From: an uncultured Lachnospiraceae bacterium
Lineage (GTDB): Bacteria; Bacillota; Clostridia; Lachnospirales; Lachnospiraceae
NCBI GenBank assembly: GCA_946549155.1
Contig: CAMNQN010000144.1
Coordinates: 1 to 8,937, forward strand
Direction of reading: 5' to 3'
Length of the DNA stretch: 8,937 nt
The notes under the pieces are model-generated. The model was not told the origin of the DNA and made no database searches. It worked only from the letters and a program-made list of their open reading frames with translations. Below, piece after piece: positions 1-6,581 of this stretch. Both the position numbers and the translations under genes were made by a program. Each line of letters opens with the position of its first letter. The stretch's first letter is position 1.

Positions 1-106
1 GTCCGGCTGCATCTTAGATTTTCTTGGTATCCGGAGTTATTTTCCAGATGCTTGTTGCCCTGTGCGCCCGCCTCTTCCTGCATCCTGCTAATTACCCAAA
101 CACGAA
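1..106. repeat. Partial copy of a dispersed palindromic intergenic element
   Basis: Positions 66-106 match 8200-8240 without gaps, with 36 of 41 bases identical; shared blocks include GCCCGCCTCTTCCTGC and AAACACGAA. Upstream of this, 5-48 also resembles the central part of the second copy (shared CGGCT, CATC, TTTCT, GTATCC, TTTCCAG), so homology probably covers the whole stretch. The left arm of the palindrome would fall before base 1, so this copy is cut by the window edge. Nothing coding is seen in it. Function is unknown; it may be a non-autonomous mobile element or a structured transcript. Confidence 0.65.
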
Positions 107-139
107 TATCCCGTAAAGCCCTCAAATACAGGGAAGGAC

Positions 140-171
140 TTGAACAAAATGGATTTTTATGGTTATATATT
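140..171 (+). promoter_or_regulatory. Possible promoter for the ABC/cbiK cluster
   Basis: TTGAAC at 140-145 could act as a -35 box, with TATATA/TATATT at 164-171 as the -10 box, 18-20 nt apart. Spacing and matches are only fair. Transcription would start near 177, leaving a leader of about 70 nt. That would exclude an upstream in-frame ATG at 159 and favours the ATG at 246 as the start of the first gene. Confidence 0.35.
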
Positions 172-245
172 TAGGTATGGGAGCCGGCAGAAACGATGGA
201 ACAAAGAATGCAGGTAAGAGGCTGGAAAAGCCGGAAAGCAGATTT

Positions 246-1088
246 ATGATAGAGATTAAGAATTTGACGAAGAAATTTGACAGTTTTACTGCGGTGGATC
301 ATCTGAATCTCACCATTGAGACGGGGGAGTTTTTCGGGCTTTTGGGGCCTAACGGTGCGGGGAAAACCACCACCATCAGCATGATTTCCACGGTACTTTT
401 GCCCACGGAGGGCGAGATTTTGCTGGATGGGAAGCGGCTGGATCGGAAGGCGTCGGAGCAGAAGCGTAAGCTCTGCGTCATCACCCAGGAATATTCCATG
501 CGCCAGGACATGATTATGGATGAGGTGATGGAGTACCAGGGGCGGCTGTATTTTCTGCCGAAGAAGGTGATCCGGCAGCGGACGGACGAGCTGCTGGAAT
601 TTGCCGGTTTGACGGAGTACCGGAAGCGGACGGTGCGCCATCTGTCCGGCGGCATGAAGCGCAAGCTGATGATCTGCCGGGCGCTGCTGGTGGAACCGGA
701 GATTTTGCTGTTAGATGAGCCTACGGCAGGTATGGATGCCATCTCCCGCCGGCAGATGTGGAATCTGCTGCGGAAATTGCATGGCCGCAATATGACCATT
801 GTCCTTACCACCCACTATATCGAGGAAGCCCAGGCGCTGTGCAGCCGGGTGGCCCTGATGAACCGGGGAAAGCTTCGGAAGCTGGATACGCCGGACAATC
901 TGATCGGGGAGCTGGGCAGCTTTGCCGTGGACGAGGTGGAGAAGGACAGTCTTTCCAGCAGATATTTCCACAATCGCGACGAGGCCATCGCCTATCTGTC
1001 CGCTGCCGGAAGCCAGGCCACCCTGCGGGCCACTACCCTGGAGGACGTATTTGTGGAGTGCGCCGGTCAGCGCATCCCGCAGAGGTAA
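246..1088 (+). CDS. ABC-2 type exporter, ATP-binding subunit (DrrA/NodI-like)
   Basis: This is the cytoplasmic ATPase of an ABC-2 exporter, 280 residues from the chosen start. All nucleotide-binding motifs are present: Walker A GPNGAGKTT (34-42), Q-loop Gln81, signature LSGGMKRK (133-140), Walker B ILLLDEP (153-159) and switch His190. The TTLEDVFVECAG motif near the C-terminus is typical of DrrA-like subunits. The frame is open back to 159, but homology begins at MIEIKNLTKKF, which makes ATG 246 the natural start; a GGAAAG lies just upstream and the likely promoter overlaps the ATG at 159. The membrane partner starts 40 nt after the stop. The substrate cannot be read from the sequence; neighbouring cbiK and a NEAT-like surface protein hint at tetrapyrrole or metal handling, which is inference. 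Confidence 0.93.
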   Translation: MIEIKNLTKKFDSFTAVDHLNLTIETGEFFGLLGPNGAGKTTTISMISTVLLPTEGEILLDGKRLDRKASEQKRKLCVITQEYSMRQDMIMDEVMEYQGRLYFLPKKVIRQRTDELLEFAGLTEYRKRTVRHLSGGMKRKLMICRALLVEPEILLLDEPTAGMDAISRRQMWNLLRKLHGRNMTIVLTTHYIEEAQALCSRVALMNRGKLRKLDTPDNLIGELGSFAVDEVEKDSLSSRYFHNRDEAIAYLSAAGSQATLRATTLEDVFVECAGQRIPQR

Positions 1089-1128
1089 GAGAGTTTTACA
1101 AAGGCGGACAGGAAGAGAGAGAGTAAAA

Positions 1129-1860
1129 ATGGGTATCCTTACAGTTTTATGGGAAAAATGGGTGGAATTTAAGCGGGATTTTTATAAGATCACCGTGGCG
1201 GCAATGATTTCACCCCTGATGTATCTGGTGATTTTCGGAATGGGGATTCAGACTACCTCCCACGGCGAGCCGTATCTGCATTTTCTGATTCCGGGAATTG
1301 TGGCTATGGCCACCATGACGGGGAGCTTTGGCGCCACGGCGCAGAATATGAGTGTACAGAGGCTGTATGAGAAGGCGCTGGATCAGGTGATGGTGTCGCC
1401 TACGCCCCTGTGGCAGTTTATTCTGGGGCAGATCATTGGCGGCAGTCTCCGGGGGATGTATGCGGGCGGCGTCATTCTTCTTCTGACCAGCCCGGTGCGC
1501 ACGGATCTGATTTTCAACGGATGGTCGGTACTGGTGATGTTTTTAAATGGAATGGTGTTTTCCACCATAGCGCTGGTGTTGTCCTTTTTGGCCAAGAGCT
1601 ATACGGATGCGCCCCGGTTTACCTCCTATATCATCACCCCCATGTCCTTTCTGTGCAATACATTTTTTTCCACGGATCAGATGCCGGGCGGGTTTCGCCA
1701 GGCGGTGGGAATTTTGCCCTTGTCCCAGGCCAGCAGCATGATCCGGGCCATCTCCAATGGGGAGAAGCCGGGAATGTATGGGTTTGCGGTATTGCTGGCG
1801 TATCTGGTGGTGTTTGCCACGCTGTCTGTGTGGTTTATTTATAAGAAGAAAAATTTGTAG
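1129..1860 (+). CDS. ABC-2 type exporter, permease subunit
   Basis: This 243-residue integral membrane protein is the partner of the preceding ATPase. About six hydrophobic segments are visible, near residues 21-40, 51-72, 97-121, 130-154, 164-183 and 217-238, with a basic end (YKKKNL), as usual for ABC-2 permeases. The stretch after the second segment (EKALDQVMVSPTPLWQFILG) is the typical coupling region, where DxxxxSPTP precedes a membrane segment. The frame is open from 922, but upstream codons overlap the ATPase gene and give an Arg/Pro-rich, shadow-like sequence. ATG 1129, preceded by the purine-rich GGAAGAGAGAGAG, gives the family's normal N-terminus. The gene probably shares a transcript with the ATPase. 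Whether the pair moves a small molecule, a peptide or a tetrapyrrole is unknown. Confidence 0.9.
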   Translation: MGILTVLWEKWVEFKRDFYKITVAAMISPLMYLVIFGMGIQTTSHGEPYLHFLIPGIVAMATMTGSFGATAQNMSVQRLYEKALDQVMVSPTPLWQFILGQIIGGSLRGMYAGGVILLLTSPVRTDLIFNGWSVLVMFLNGMVFSTIALVLSFLAKSYTDAPRFTSYIITPMSFLCNTFFSTDQMPGGFRQAVGILPLSQASSMIRAISNGEKPGMYGFAVLLAYLVVFATLSVWFIYKKKNL

Positions 1861-1886
1861 AAACCTGCTGAATCAATCAGCGTTTC
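1860..1886 (+). promoter_or_regulatory. Hairpin at the permease stop codon
   Basis: GAAAC (1860-1864) pairs with GTTTC (1882-1886), and GCTGA (1867-1871) with TCAGC (1877-1881), around the loop ATCAA and a 2-nt bulge. No T-run follows (CTCTAATG), so it is not a convincing intrinsic terminator. It could weaken read-through into cbiK or protect the upstream mRNA end. Its right arm, read on the minus strand, shares GAAACGCTGA with the hairpin at 8797-8820. Confidence 0.4.
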
Positions 1887-1923
1887 TCTAATGAAAAATG
1901 AGTGAAAAACAGGAGAAGAACAG

Positions 1924-2724
1924 ATGGAGAAGAAAGGGATACTGGCAGTCAGCTTCGGAACCTCCTTTGAGGAGACGAGAGCGCGGACCATCGATGCCAT
2001 TGAGCGGGATCTGGCGGAGGCGTTTCCGGAACGGGATCTTTACCGGGCCTGGACCAGCAGGCGGATCATAAAGAAGCTGGAGGAGGAAAAGGGCATTCAT
2101 TGCGATACCGTATCGGAGGCCCTGGAACGGATGCGGGAGGATGGTATTACGGATGTGCTGGTACAGCCCACTCATATGCTGTACGGCCTGGAAAATCAGC
2201 GCATGATGGAGGAGCTGAAGCGCTGTGTGGAGCAGTTTTCTGTACTTCGTATCGGAAAGCCTCTGTTGGCCTGCCGAAGGGATAAGGAAGCGCTGATGGA
2301 CGCTGTTCTGGAGGTCTTTGCCGTGCTTCGTAAGGAGGAAATGCTGGCGCTGATGGGGCACGGAAGTCCCCACATACCGGAGGGGCTTTACGAGGAGCTG
2401 GAACAGATCCTAAAGAATAGAGGAAGGGACAATATCTGTGTGGGTACGGTGGAGTATGAACCGGGCTTCGACGGCGTGCTTTGCATGGCAGAGGAGAGGA
2501 GACCGGAGAAGATTTTGCTGGCCCCGCTGATGATTGTGGCCGGGGAACATGCCCTTAACGATATGGCGGGGGAGGAACCGGATTCCTGGAAATCCCGGCT
2601 GGAGGAGCGGGGCTTTCAGACCAGATGTATTCTGAAGGGGCTGGGAGAGTATTCCCAGGTCCGCCGGCTTTTTGTGGAACATGCCCGGGCGTCGGAGGTA
2701 CTGCGGCGCGGGGGAAGGCAGTAG
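1924..2724 (+). CDS. cbiK: Sirohydrochlorin cobaltochelatase, CbiK type
   Basis: CbiK inserts Co2+ into sirohydrochlorin, an early step of the anaerobic cobalamin pathway, in the cytoplasm. The 266-residue length fits the family, and the N-terminus KKGILAVSFGTSFEETR is characteristic. The metal-binding residues of Salmonella CbiK (two His and one Glu) have clear counterparts: His146 in LMGHGSPH, Glu177 in VGTVEYEPG and His209 in LMIVAGEHALNDMAGEE. The usual VEG is VEY here, a small departure next to the metal ligand. There is no signal peptide, unlike periplasmic CbiK-P proteins of Desulfovibrio. AGGAG at 1911-1915 lies 8 nt before ATG 1924. No other cobalamin gene and no cobalamin riboswitch is visible here, so it may serve a distant pathway, or act on another tetrapyrrole together with its neighbours. 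Confidence 0.92.
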   Translation: MEKKGILAVSFGTSFEETRARTIDAIERDLAEAFPERDLYRAWTSRRIIKKLEEEKGIHCDTVSEALERMREDGITDVLVQPTHMLYGLENQRMMEELKRCVEQFSVLRIGKPLLACRRDKEALMDAVLEVFAVLRKEEMLALMGHGSPHIPEGLYEELEQILKNRGRDNICVGTVEYEPGFDGVLCMAEERRPEKILLAPLMIVAGEHALNDMAGEEPDSWKSRLEERGFQTRCILKGLGEYSQVRRLFVEHARASEVLRRGGRQ

Positions 2725-2838
2725 GAAAAGCCGGCCTGGTTTGCGGTGCGCTCTGAGTGAGTAAGGTTTGGCGGTGGAAAAAGAAGCAGAAGTGAGAACT
2801 GGTGTGAAAAAAAAGAAAGGTCTGTAAAAGAGAAAACA

Positions 2839-3957
2839 GTGAAAAAAACAAATCGATTTGCGGGGGGCCTGCTGGCCTGTCTGGTTCTCTGCGGAATTAT
2901 GTCCTTGCGGACGGAGGCGCTGGTGCTGAAAAAGAATGGTGTAACGGCACAGCAGGAGCAGACGGATCAGGGACTGGCCGGGCAGGTGGCCCGGGCTCAG
3001 GCGGATATGAAAAAACAGGAGGTGGGCCGGTACGGAATGCTTCCTGTCCGGGGAGAAGAGGTGAAGGATGGTACCTATGAGATCATGGGAGAGTCCAACT
3101 CCCCGTTTTTTAAGCTTACTCAGGCCGTATTGACAGTGGAGGACGGCCGGATGTCCGTGCGTTTTATGATTCCCAGCCTCAGCTATTCTTATATCTATCC
3201 TGGCACCGGTGAGGAGGCCCTGGCGGCGGGGTGGGACGCCTGGATTGCTGCCGAGGAGGAGGATTCGGTCAGCTATTTTACCATCCCGGTGGAGGCGTTG
3301 GACTTAGGGCTCGACTGTGCGGCTTACAGTAAAAAGAAACAGCGTTGGTATGACCGGAAAATTCTGTTTGACGCTTCTTCCCTTCCGTCGGAGGCTTTAA
3401 AGCTTGAGCTGCCGGATTATGAGGCGATTGAGGAGGCCCTGAAAGCCTATGATACGGACGGAGCGGCCCTGGCTCCGGGGGAAGGAAAAGAGACGGAGGA
3501 GTGGAAAGCCCCGGAGGCGGTGTCGGTGCCCAAATCCGACGGGCAATACTCCATCGAGGTGGACCTGACCGGCGGAAGCGGCCGGGCCAGCATCAGTTCC
3601 CCCACTCTGCTGACGGTACGAGATGGCCGGGCCTACGCGAAGCTGCTGTGGAGCAGCGCCTACTATGACTACATGATAGCAGAAGGGGAAACCTACTGGA
3701 ATCTAACCACCGACGGCGGCAATTCCACCTTCGAGATTCCCATCACAGTTCTGGATGGAGCCATGCCGGTGATTGCAGATACTACAGCTATGGGGGCTCC
3801 CCTGGAGATTGATTATACCCTGACCTTTTATTCTGACACCATCGGAGACAAAGGCCAGATTCCTCAGGAAGCGGCCAAAAAGGTGCTGGTAATTGCAGCT
3901 GTCATCATTGTAGCGGGCGGCATTCTGAACTATTTTGTCAAGAAAAAGCGCCGGTGA
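2839..3957 (+). CDS. Secreted membrane-anchored protein with two NEAT-like domains
   Basis: This 372-residue protein has an N-terminal signal peptide (basic MKKTNR, then hydrophobic to about residue 22), two related extracellular domains and a C-terminal membrane anchor (about 348-366) ending in KKKRR, so it should stay on the outer face of the membrane. Domain 1 (about 72-180) and domain 2 (about 231-333) align: DGTYEI with DGQYSI, LTVEDGR with LTVRDGR, SLSYSYI with SSAYYDYM, FTIPVEALD with FEIPITVLD. The pattern (DGxYxI, SPTLLTVxDGR, an aromatic/serine strand, then a final YTLTFYSD) resembles NEAT haem-binding domains, but the classic YxxxY haem ligand is not evident. An acidic linker (181-230) separates the domains. 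The start is GTG 2839, with only a weak purine-rich site before it. It follows cbiK by 114 nt. Haem or tetrapyrrole binding is inferred from fold resemblance and context. Confidence 0.75.
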   Translation: MKKTNRFAGGLLACLVLCGIMSLRTEALVLKKNGVTAQQEQTDQGLAGQVARAQADMKKQEVGRYGMLPVRGEEVKDGTYEIMGESNSPFFKLTQAVLTVEDGRMSVRFMIPSLSYSYIYPGTGEEALAAGWDAWIAAEEEDSVSYFTIPVEALDLGLDCAAYSKKKQRWYDRKILFDASSLPSEALKLELPDYEAIEEALKAYDTDGAALAPGEGKETEEWKAPEAVSVPKSDGQYSIEVDLTGGSGRASISSPTLLTVRDGRAYAKLLWSSAYYDYMIAEGETYWNLTTDGGNSTFEIPITVLDGAMPVIADTTAMGAPLEIDYTLTFYSDTIGDKGQIPQEAAKKVLVIAAVIIVAGGILNYFVKKKRR

Positions 3958-3992
3958 CAACAGCACATTGTATTGAGATGAAGCAGTGAAAT

Positions 3993-4015
3993 GGTATTTT
4001 AGATGGAAAAATACC
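3993..4015 (+). promoter_or_regulatory. AT-rich hairpin after the NEAT-like gene
   Basis: GGTATTTT (3993-4000) pairs perfectly with AAAATACC (4008-4015) around a 7-nt loop, 36 nt after the stop codon. No T-run follows, so termination would be weak. The palindrome TACCGGTA (4012-4019) overlaps its right arm, so it could instead be an operator for the downstream alpha-xylosidase gene, whose possible -10 box TATAAG lies at 4040-4045. Confidence 0.3.
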
Positions 4016-4115
4016 GGTAGAAAAAAGTGGAAATTTGGGTATAAGTACAGGGAAGGTCAGAGTAAAGCGAAGGATTACCCCGAAGAAAATTTTGCGGACA
4101 AGGAGAAGGGAAACG

Positions 4116-6110
4116 ATGAAGTTTGGAAATGGATGCTGGCTTCAGAAAGAGGGAATGGAGTGCTTCGCACCGAAGGAAGCCCACTATGTAAACGGTACAG
4201 ATCGGGAGGCGGTGATCTGTGCGCCTACGATACCTATTGAGAAGCGGGGAGATACTCTGGGCGGCGTGAATCTGACGGTGCGAGTCACAGCGCCCGCTAC
4301 GGAGGTGCTGCGGGTACAGGTAAGCCATTATCTGGGGCTGCAGGAGCGGGGGCCTGCTTTTGAGCTGACCTTTGATGAAAATTTTTGCCCAAAGATTCGG
4401 GAGGATCAGGACGAGGTGATCGTGGAGAGCGGCTCCTTAAGCCTTCATATAAATAAAACTGCCTGGAGTATGACCTACTGCCGGGAGGGAAAGGTGCTGA
4501 CGGGGAGCTCAGACCGGGATTTGGCTTATATGCGTACGGATTGGAGGGGACTGGCCTACGACGGGGATTCCCGGGGCAAAGCCTATATGCGCCAGCAGCT
4601 TTCCCTGGGGGTGAGCGAGCATGTGTACGGGCTGGGTGAGCGCTTTGGCGCGCTGGTGAAAAACGGCCAGTCCGTGGATATCTGGAACGAGGACGGCGGT
4701 ACCAGCACGGAACAGTCCTACAAAAATATTCCCTTCTATATGACGGATAAGGGGTACGGCGTGTTTGTCAACCACCCGGAAAAGGTGTCCTTTGAGGTGG
4801 CCACGGAGCAGGTGGCCAAGGTGGAATTTTCCGTCCCCGGGGAGACGCTGGATTATTTTCTGATCAATGGACCAACCATGAAGGAGGTGCTGCAGCGCTA
4901 CACGGATCTGACAGGGAAACCGGCCCTTCCGGCTCCCTGGACATTTGGCCTGTGGCTGTCCACCTCTTTTACCACCAATTACGACGAGAAGACGGTGATG
5001 AGCTTCATTGACGGGATGCAGGAACGGGGAATCGGCCTGCGGGTGTTCCATTTTGACTGTTTCTGGATGAAGGAATTTCACTGGTCCGATTTTCTGTGGG
5101 ATCAGCGGGTCTTTCCGGATCCGGAGGGAATGCTGCGGCGAATCAAGGAGAAGGGCCTGAATATCTGTGTCTGGATCAATCCTTACATCGGGCAGGAGTC
5201 GGTCCTTTTCCGGGAGGGAAAGGAGAAGGATTACCTGCTGAAACGCCCCAACGGGGATGTGTGGCAGTGGGATATGTGGCAGCCGGGGATGGCGATCGTG
5301 GATTTCACCAACCCCGGGGCCTGCCGGTGGTTCCAGGAGAAGCTGGAGGCGCTGCTGGATATGGGGGTGGACTGCTTTAAGACCGATTTTGGCGAGCGGA
5401 TTCCCACCGACTGCGTTTACGCGGATGGCTCTGATCCCGAAAAAATGCACAATTATTATACCTATCTGTATAACCGGACCGTGTTTGAGCTGCTGGAGCG
5501 AAAGCGCGGAAAGGGGCAGGCGGTGCTGTTTGCCCGTTCTGCCACGGTGGGCGGCCAGAAATTCCCGGTACACTGGGGCGGGGACTGCTTCTCCGATTAT
5601 GTTTCCATGGAGCAGAGCCTGCGGGGCGGCCTGTCCCTGACCATGTCTGGCTTTGGATACTGGAGCCATGATATCGGCGGTTTTGAAAATACCTCCACGG
5701 CGGATGTTTATAAGCGATGGGCGGCCTTCGGACTTATGTCCTCCCATTCCAGACTTCACGGCAGCACCTCCTATCGGGTGCCCTGGGTTTACGATGAGGA
5801 GGCGGTGGAGGTGGTGCGTACCTTTACGGAGGTGAAGGCCCGTCTGATGCCTTATCTGTACCGGAATGCGGTGGAGACCTCCAGAACCGGTGTGCCGATG
5901 ATGCGCAGTATGGTGCTGGAATATACCGGGGACCCCAATTGCGCTTACCTGGATAAACAGTATCTTTTCGGGGATTCCCTGCTGGTGGCTCCTATTTTCA
6001 ATGAGGAAAGCAGGGCGGTTTATTACCTGCCGGAGGGTACCTGGACCCACTATTTGACCGGGGAGGTAAAGCGGGGGGGAGATGGTATCAGGAATACTGC
6101 TCTTATCTGA
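4116..6110 (+). CDS. yicI: Alpha-xylosidase, GH31 (YicI type), cut short by a frameshift
   Basis: GH31 alpha-xylosidases release alpha-linked xylose from isoprimeverose and related xyloglucan fragments in the cytoplasm. The 664 residues follow E. coli YicI closely, for example YGLGERFGALVKNGQ (171-185), DGGTSTEQSYKNIPFYMT (193-210) and NPYIGQ (355-360). The nucleophile is Asp424 in FKTDFGERIPTD, and the acid/base is Asp490 in HWGGDCFSDY. ATG 4116, with AGGAGAAGGG at 4101-4110, gives the family N-terminus (MKFGNGCWL); in-frame codons back to 4035 are not homologous. After WTHYLTGEVKRGG the frame is lost at a run of seven G and ends at TGA 6110 after a non-homologous tail. The C-terminal beta-sandwich region is therefore missing from this product; E. 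coli YicI has 772 residues. The truncated form is probably unstable or impaired unless a -1 shift restores it. No transporter or regulator for xylosides is adjacent. Confidence 0.9.
   Translation: MKFGNGCWLQKEGMECFAPKEAHYVNGTDREAVICAPTIPIEKRGDTLGGVNLTVRVTAPATEVLRVQVSHYLGLQERGPAFELTFDENFCPKIREDQDEVIVESGSLSLHINKTAWSMTYCREGKVLTGSSDRDLAYMRTDWRGLAYDGDSRGKAYMRQQLSLGVSEHVYGLGERFGALVKNGQSVDIWNEDGGTSTEQSYKNIPFYMTDKGYGVFVNHPEKVSFEVATEQVAKVEFSVPGETLDYFLINGPTMKEVLQRYTDLTGKPALPAPWTFGLWLSTSFTTNYDEKTVMSFIDGMQERGIGLRVFHFDCFWMKEFHWSDFLWDQRVFPDPEGMLRRIKEKGLNICVWINPYIGQESVLFREGKEKDYLLKRPNGDVWQWDMWQPGMAIVDFTNPGACRWFQEKLEALLDMGVDCFKTDFGERIPTDCVYADGSDPEKMHNYYTYLYNRTVFELLERKRGKGQAVLFARSATVGGQKFPVHWGGDCFSDYVSMEQSLRGGLSLTMSGFGYWSHDIGGFENTSTADVYKRWAAFGLMSSHSRLHGSTSYRVPWVYDEEAVEVVRTFTEVKARLMPYLYRNAVETSRTGVPMMRSMVLEYTGDPNCAYLDKQYLFGDSLLVAPIFNEESRAVYYLPEGTWTHYLTGEVKRGGDGIRNTALI
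6073..6079 (+). other. Seven-G run at the frameshift site of the alpha-xylosidase gene
   Basis: The run lies in CGG GGG GGA. With eight G, the reading would continue as GGRWYQEYCSYLSIPVFVKEN, which matches the YicI family (E. coli SRWHKQQHGFLSLPVYVRDN). With seven, the frame ends at 6110. The codon phase G GGG GGA also fits a -1 slippery heptamer. It may be a fixed mutation, a phase-variable tract, a recoding site or a base-calling error. Confidence 0.8.
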
Positions 6111-6562
6111 GTATCCCTGTGTTTGTGAAAGAAAACAGTCTGATCGCGGTGGGAGCAGTGGGAGACCGGCCGGACTACGATTATGCCCGCCAGGTGACCA
6201 TCAAAGCCTACGCGCTGCAGGAGAACAGGGAGACCTCCACGGTAGTGTATGAGGCCAGATCGATATCAGGCGATCTTTGTGGAGCAGATCCAAGGACAGA
6301 GTTGGTCTGTGGAGCGGAGCCGGATGCTGTGTGCAGGATAGAGCCGGTGATTGAGACGGCGGTCCGGATGAGAAGGGCAAAGGACAGCGTTCAGATTTGG
6401 GTGGATGCGGATAAGCCCTGCAGGATTGTGCTGGTCAATGAAAGGGCCAGGGAGGTAACGGGTGCGGTTTGGGAGCAGCAGGGCGCGGACTGTGTGATGA
6501 TGTGTCCGGGCAGCATGGAAGTGACGGTGACGCTCTCCTGCCGTTTTGCGACAGCTCCTTAA
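6080..6562 (+). pseudogene. yicI: C-terminal part of the frameshifted alpha-xylosidase
   Basis: This is the remainder of the same GH31 gene in the -1 frame, from RWYQEYCSYLSIPVFVKEN to the TAA at 6562, 160 codons. It would form the distal beta-sandwich region, and DRPDYDY matches the corresponding DQRPDYVW of E. coli YicI. Joined across the G-run the protein would have about 815 residues, some 40 more than E. coli YicI. The excess lies around ARSISGDLCGADPRTELV, where a short 30-nt-spaced repeat (CGADP/CGAEP, 6278-6291 and 6308-6321) is visible. A GTG at 6119 could start translation of the piece alone, but no ribosome binding site supports it, so I read it as a fragment and not a separate gene. 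It ends 19 nt before the convergent glycosyltransferase gene. Confidence 0.82.
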
Positions 6563-6581
6563 TTCTGGCCCTATCCTGGGG

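Noticed and set aside
1..245. Cobalamin riboswitch upstream of the cluster
   Set aside because: It was sought because of cbiK, but I find no consistent set of the conserved riboswitch boxes on the plus strand. The GC-rich stretch here belongs to the palindromic element.
2804..2827. Tiny GTG-initiated leader frame (MKKKKGL) before the NEAT-like gene
   Set aside because: It is seven codons in A-rich DNA, has no clear ribosome binding site and is most likely chance.
2839..2895. Lipoprotein signal at Cys14 or Cys18 of the NEAT-like protein
   Set aside because: LLAC leaves too short a hydrophobic stretch before the cysteine, and LVLC has Leu where a small residue is needed. A plain signal peptide with a C-terminal anchor fits better.
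3986..4240. Open frame of 84 codons before and across the start of the alpha-xylosidase gene
   Set aside because: It overlaps the true gene start in another frame, has a low-complexity basic composition and no supporting ribosome binding site.
4509..6050. Long minus-strand open frame of 513 codons opposite the alpha-xylosidase gene
   Set aside because: The plus strand encodes a clearly conserved GH31 protein here. The antisense product is His/Pro/Arg-rich, matches nothing recognisable and is explained by GC-rich third positions.
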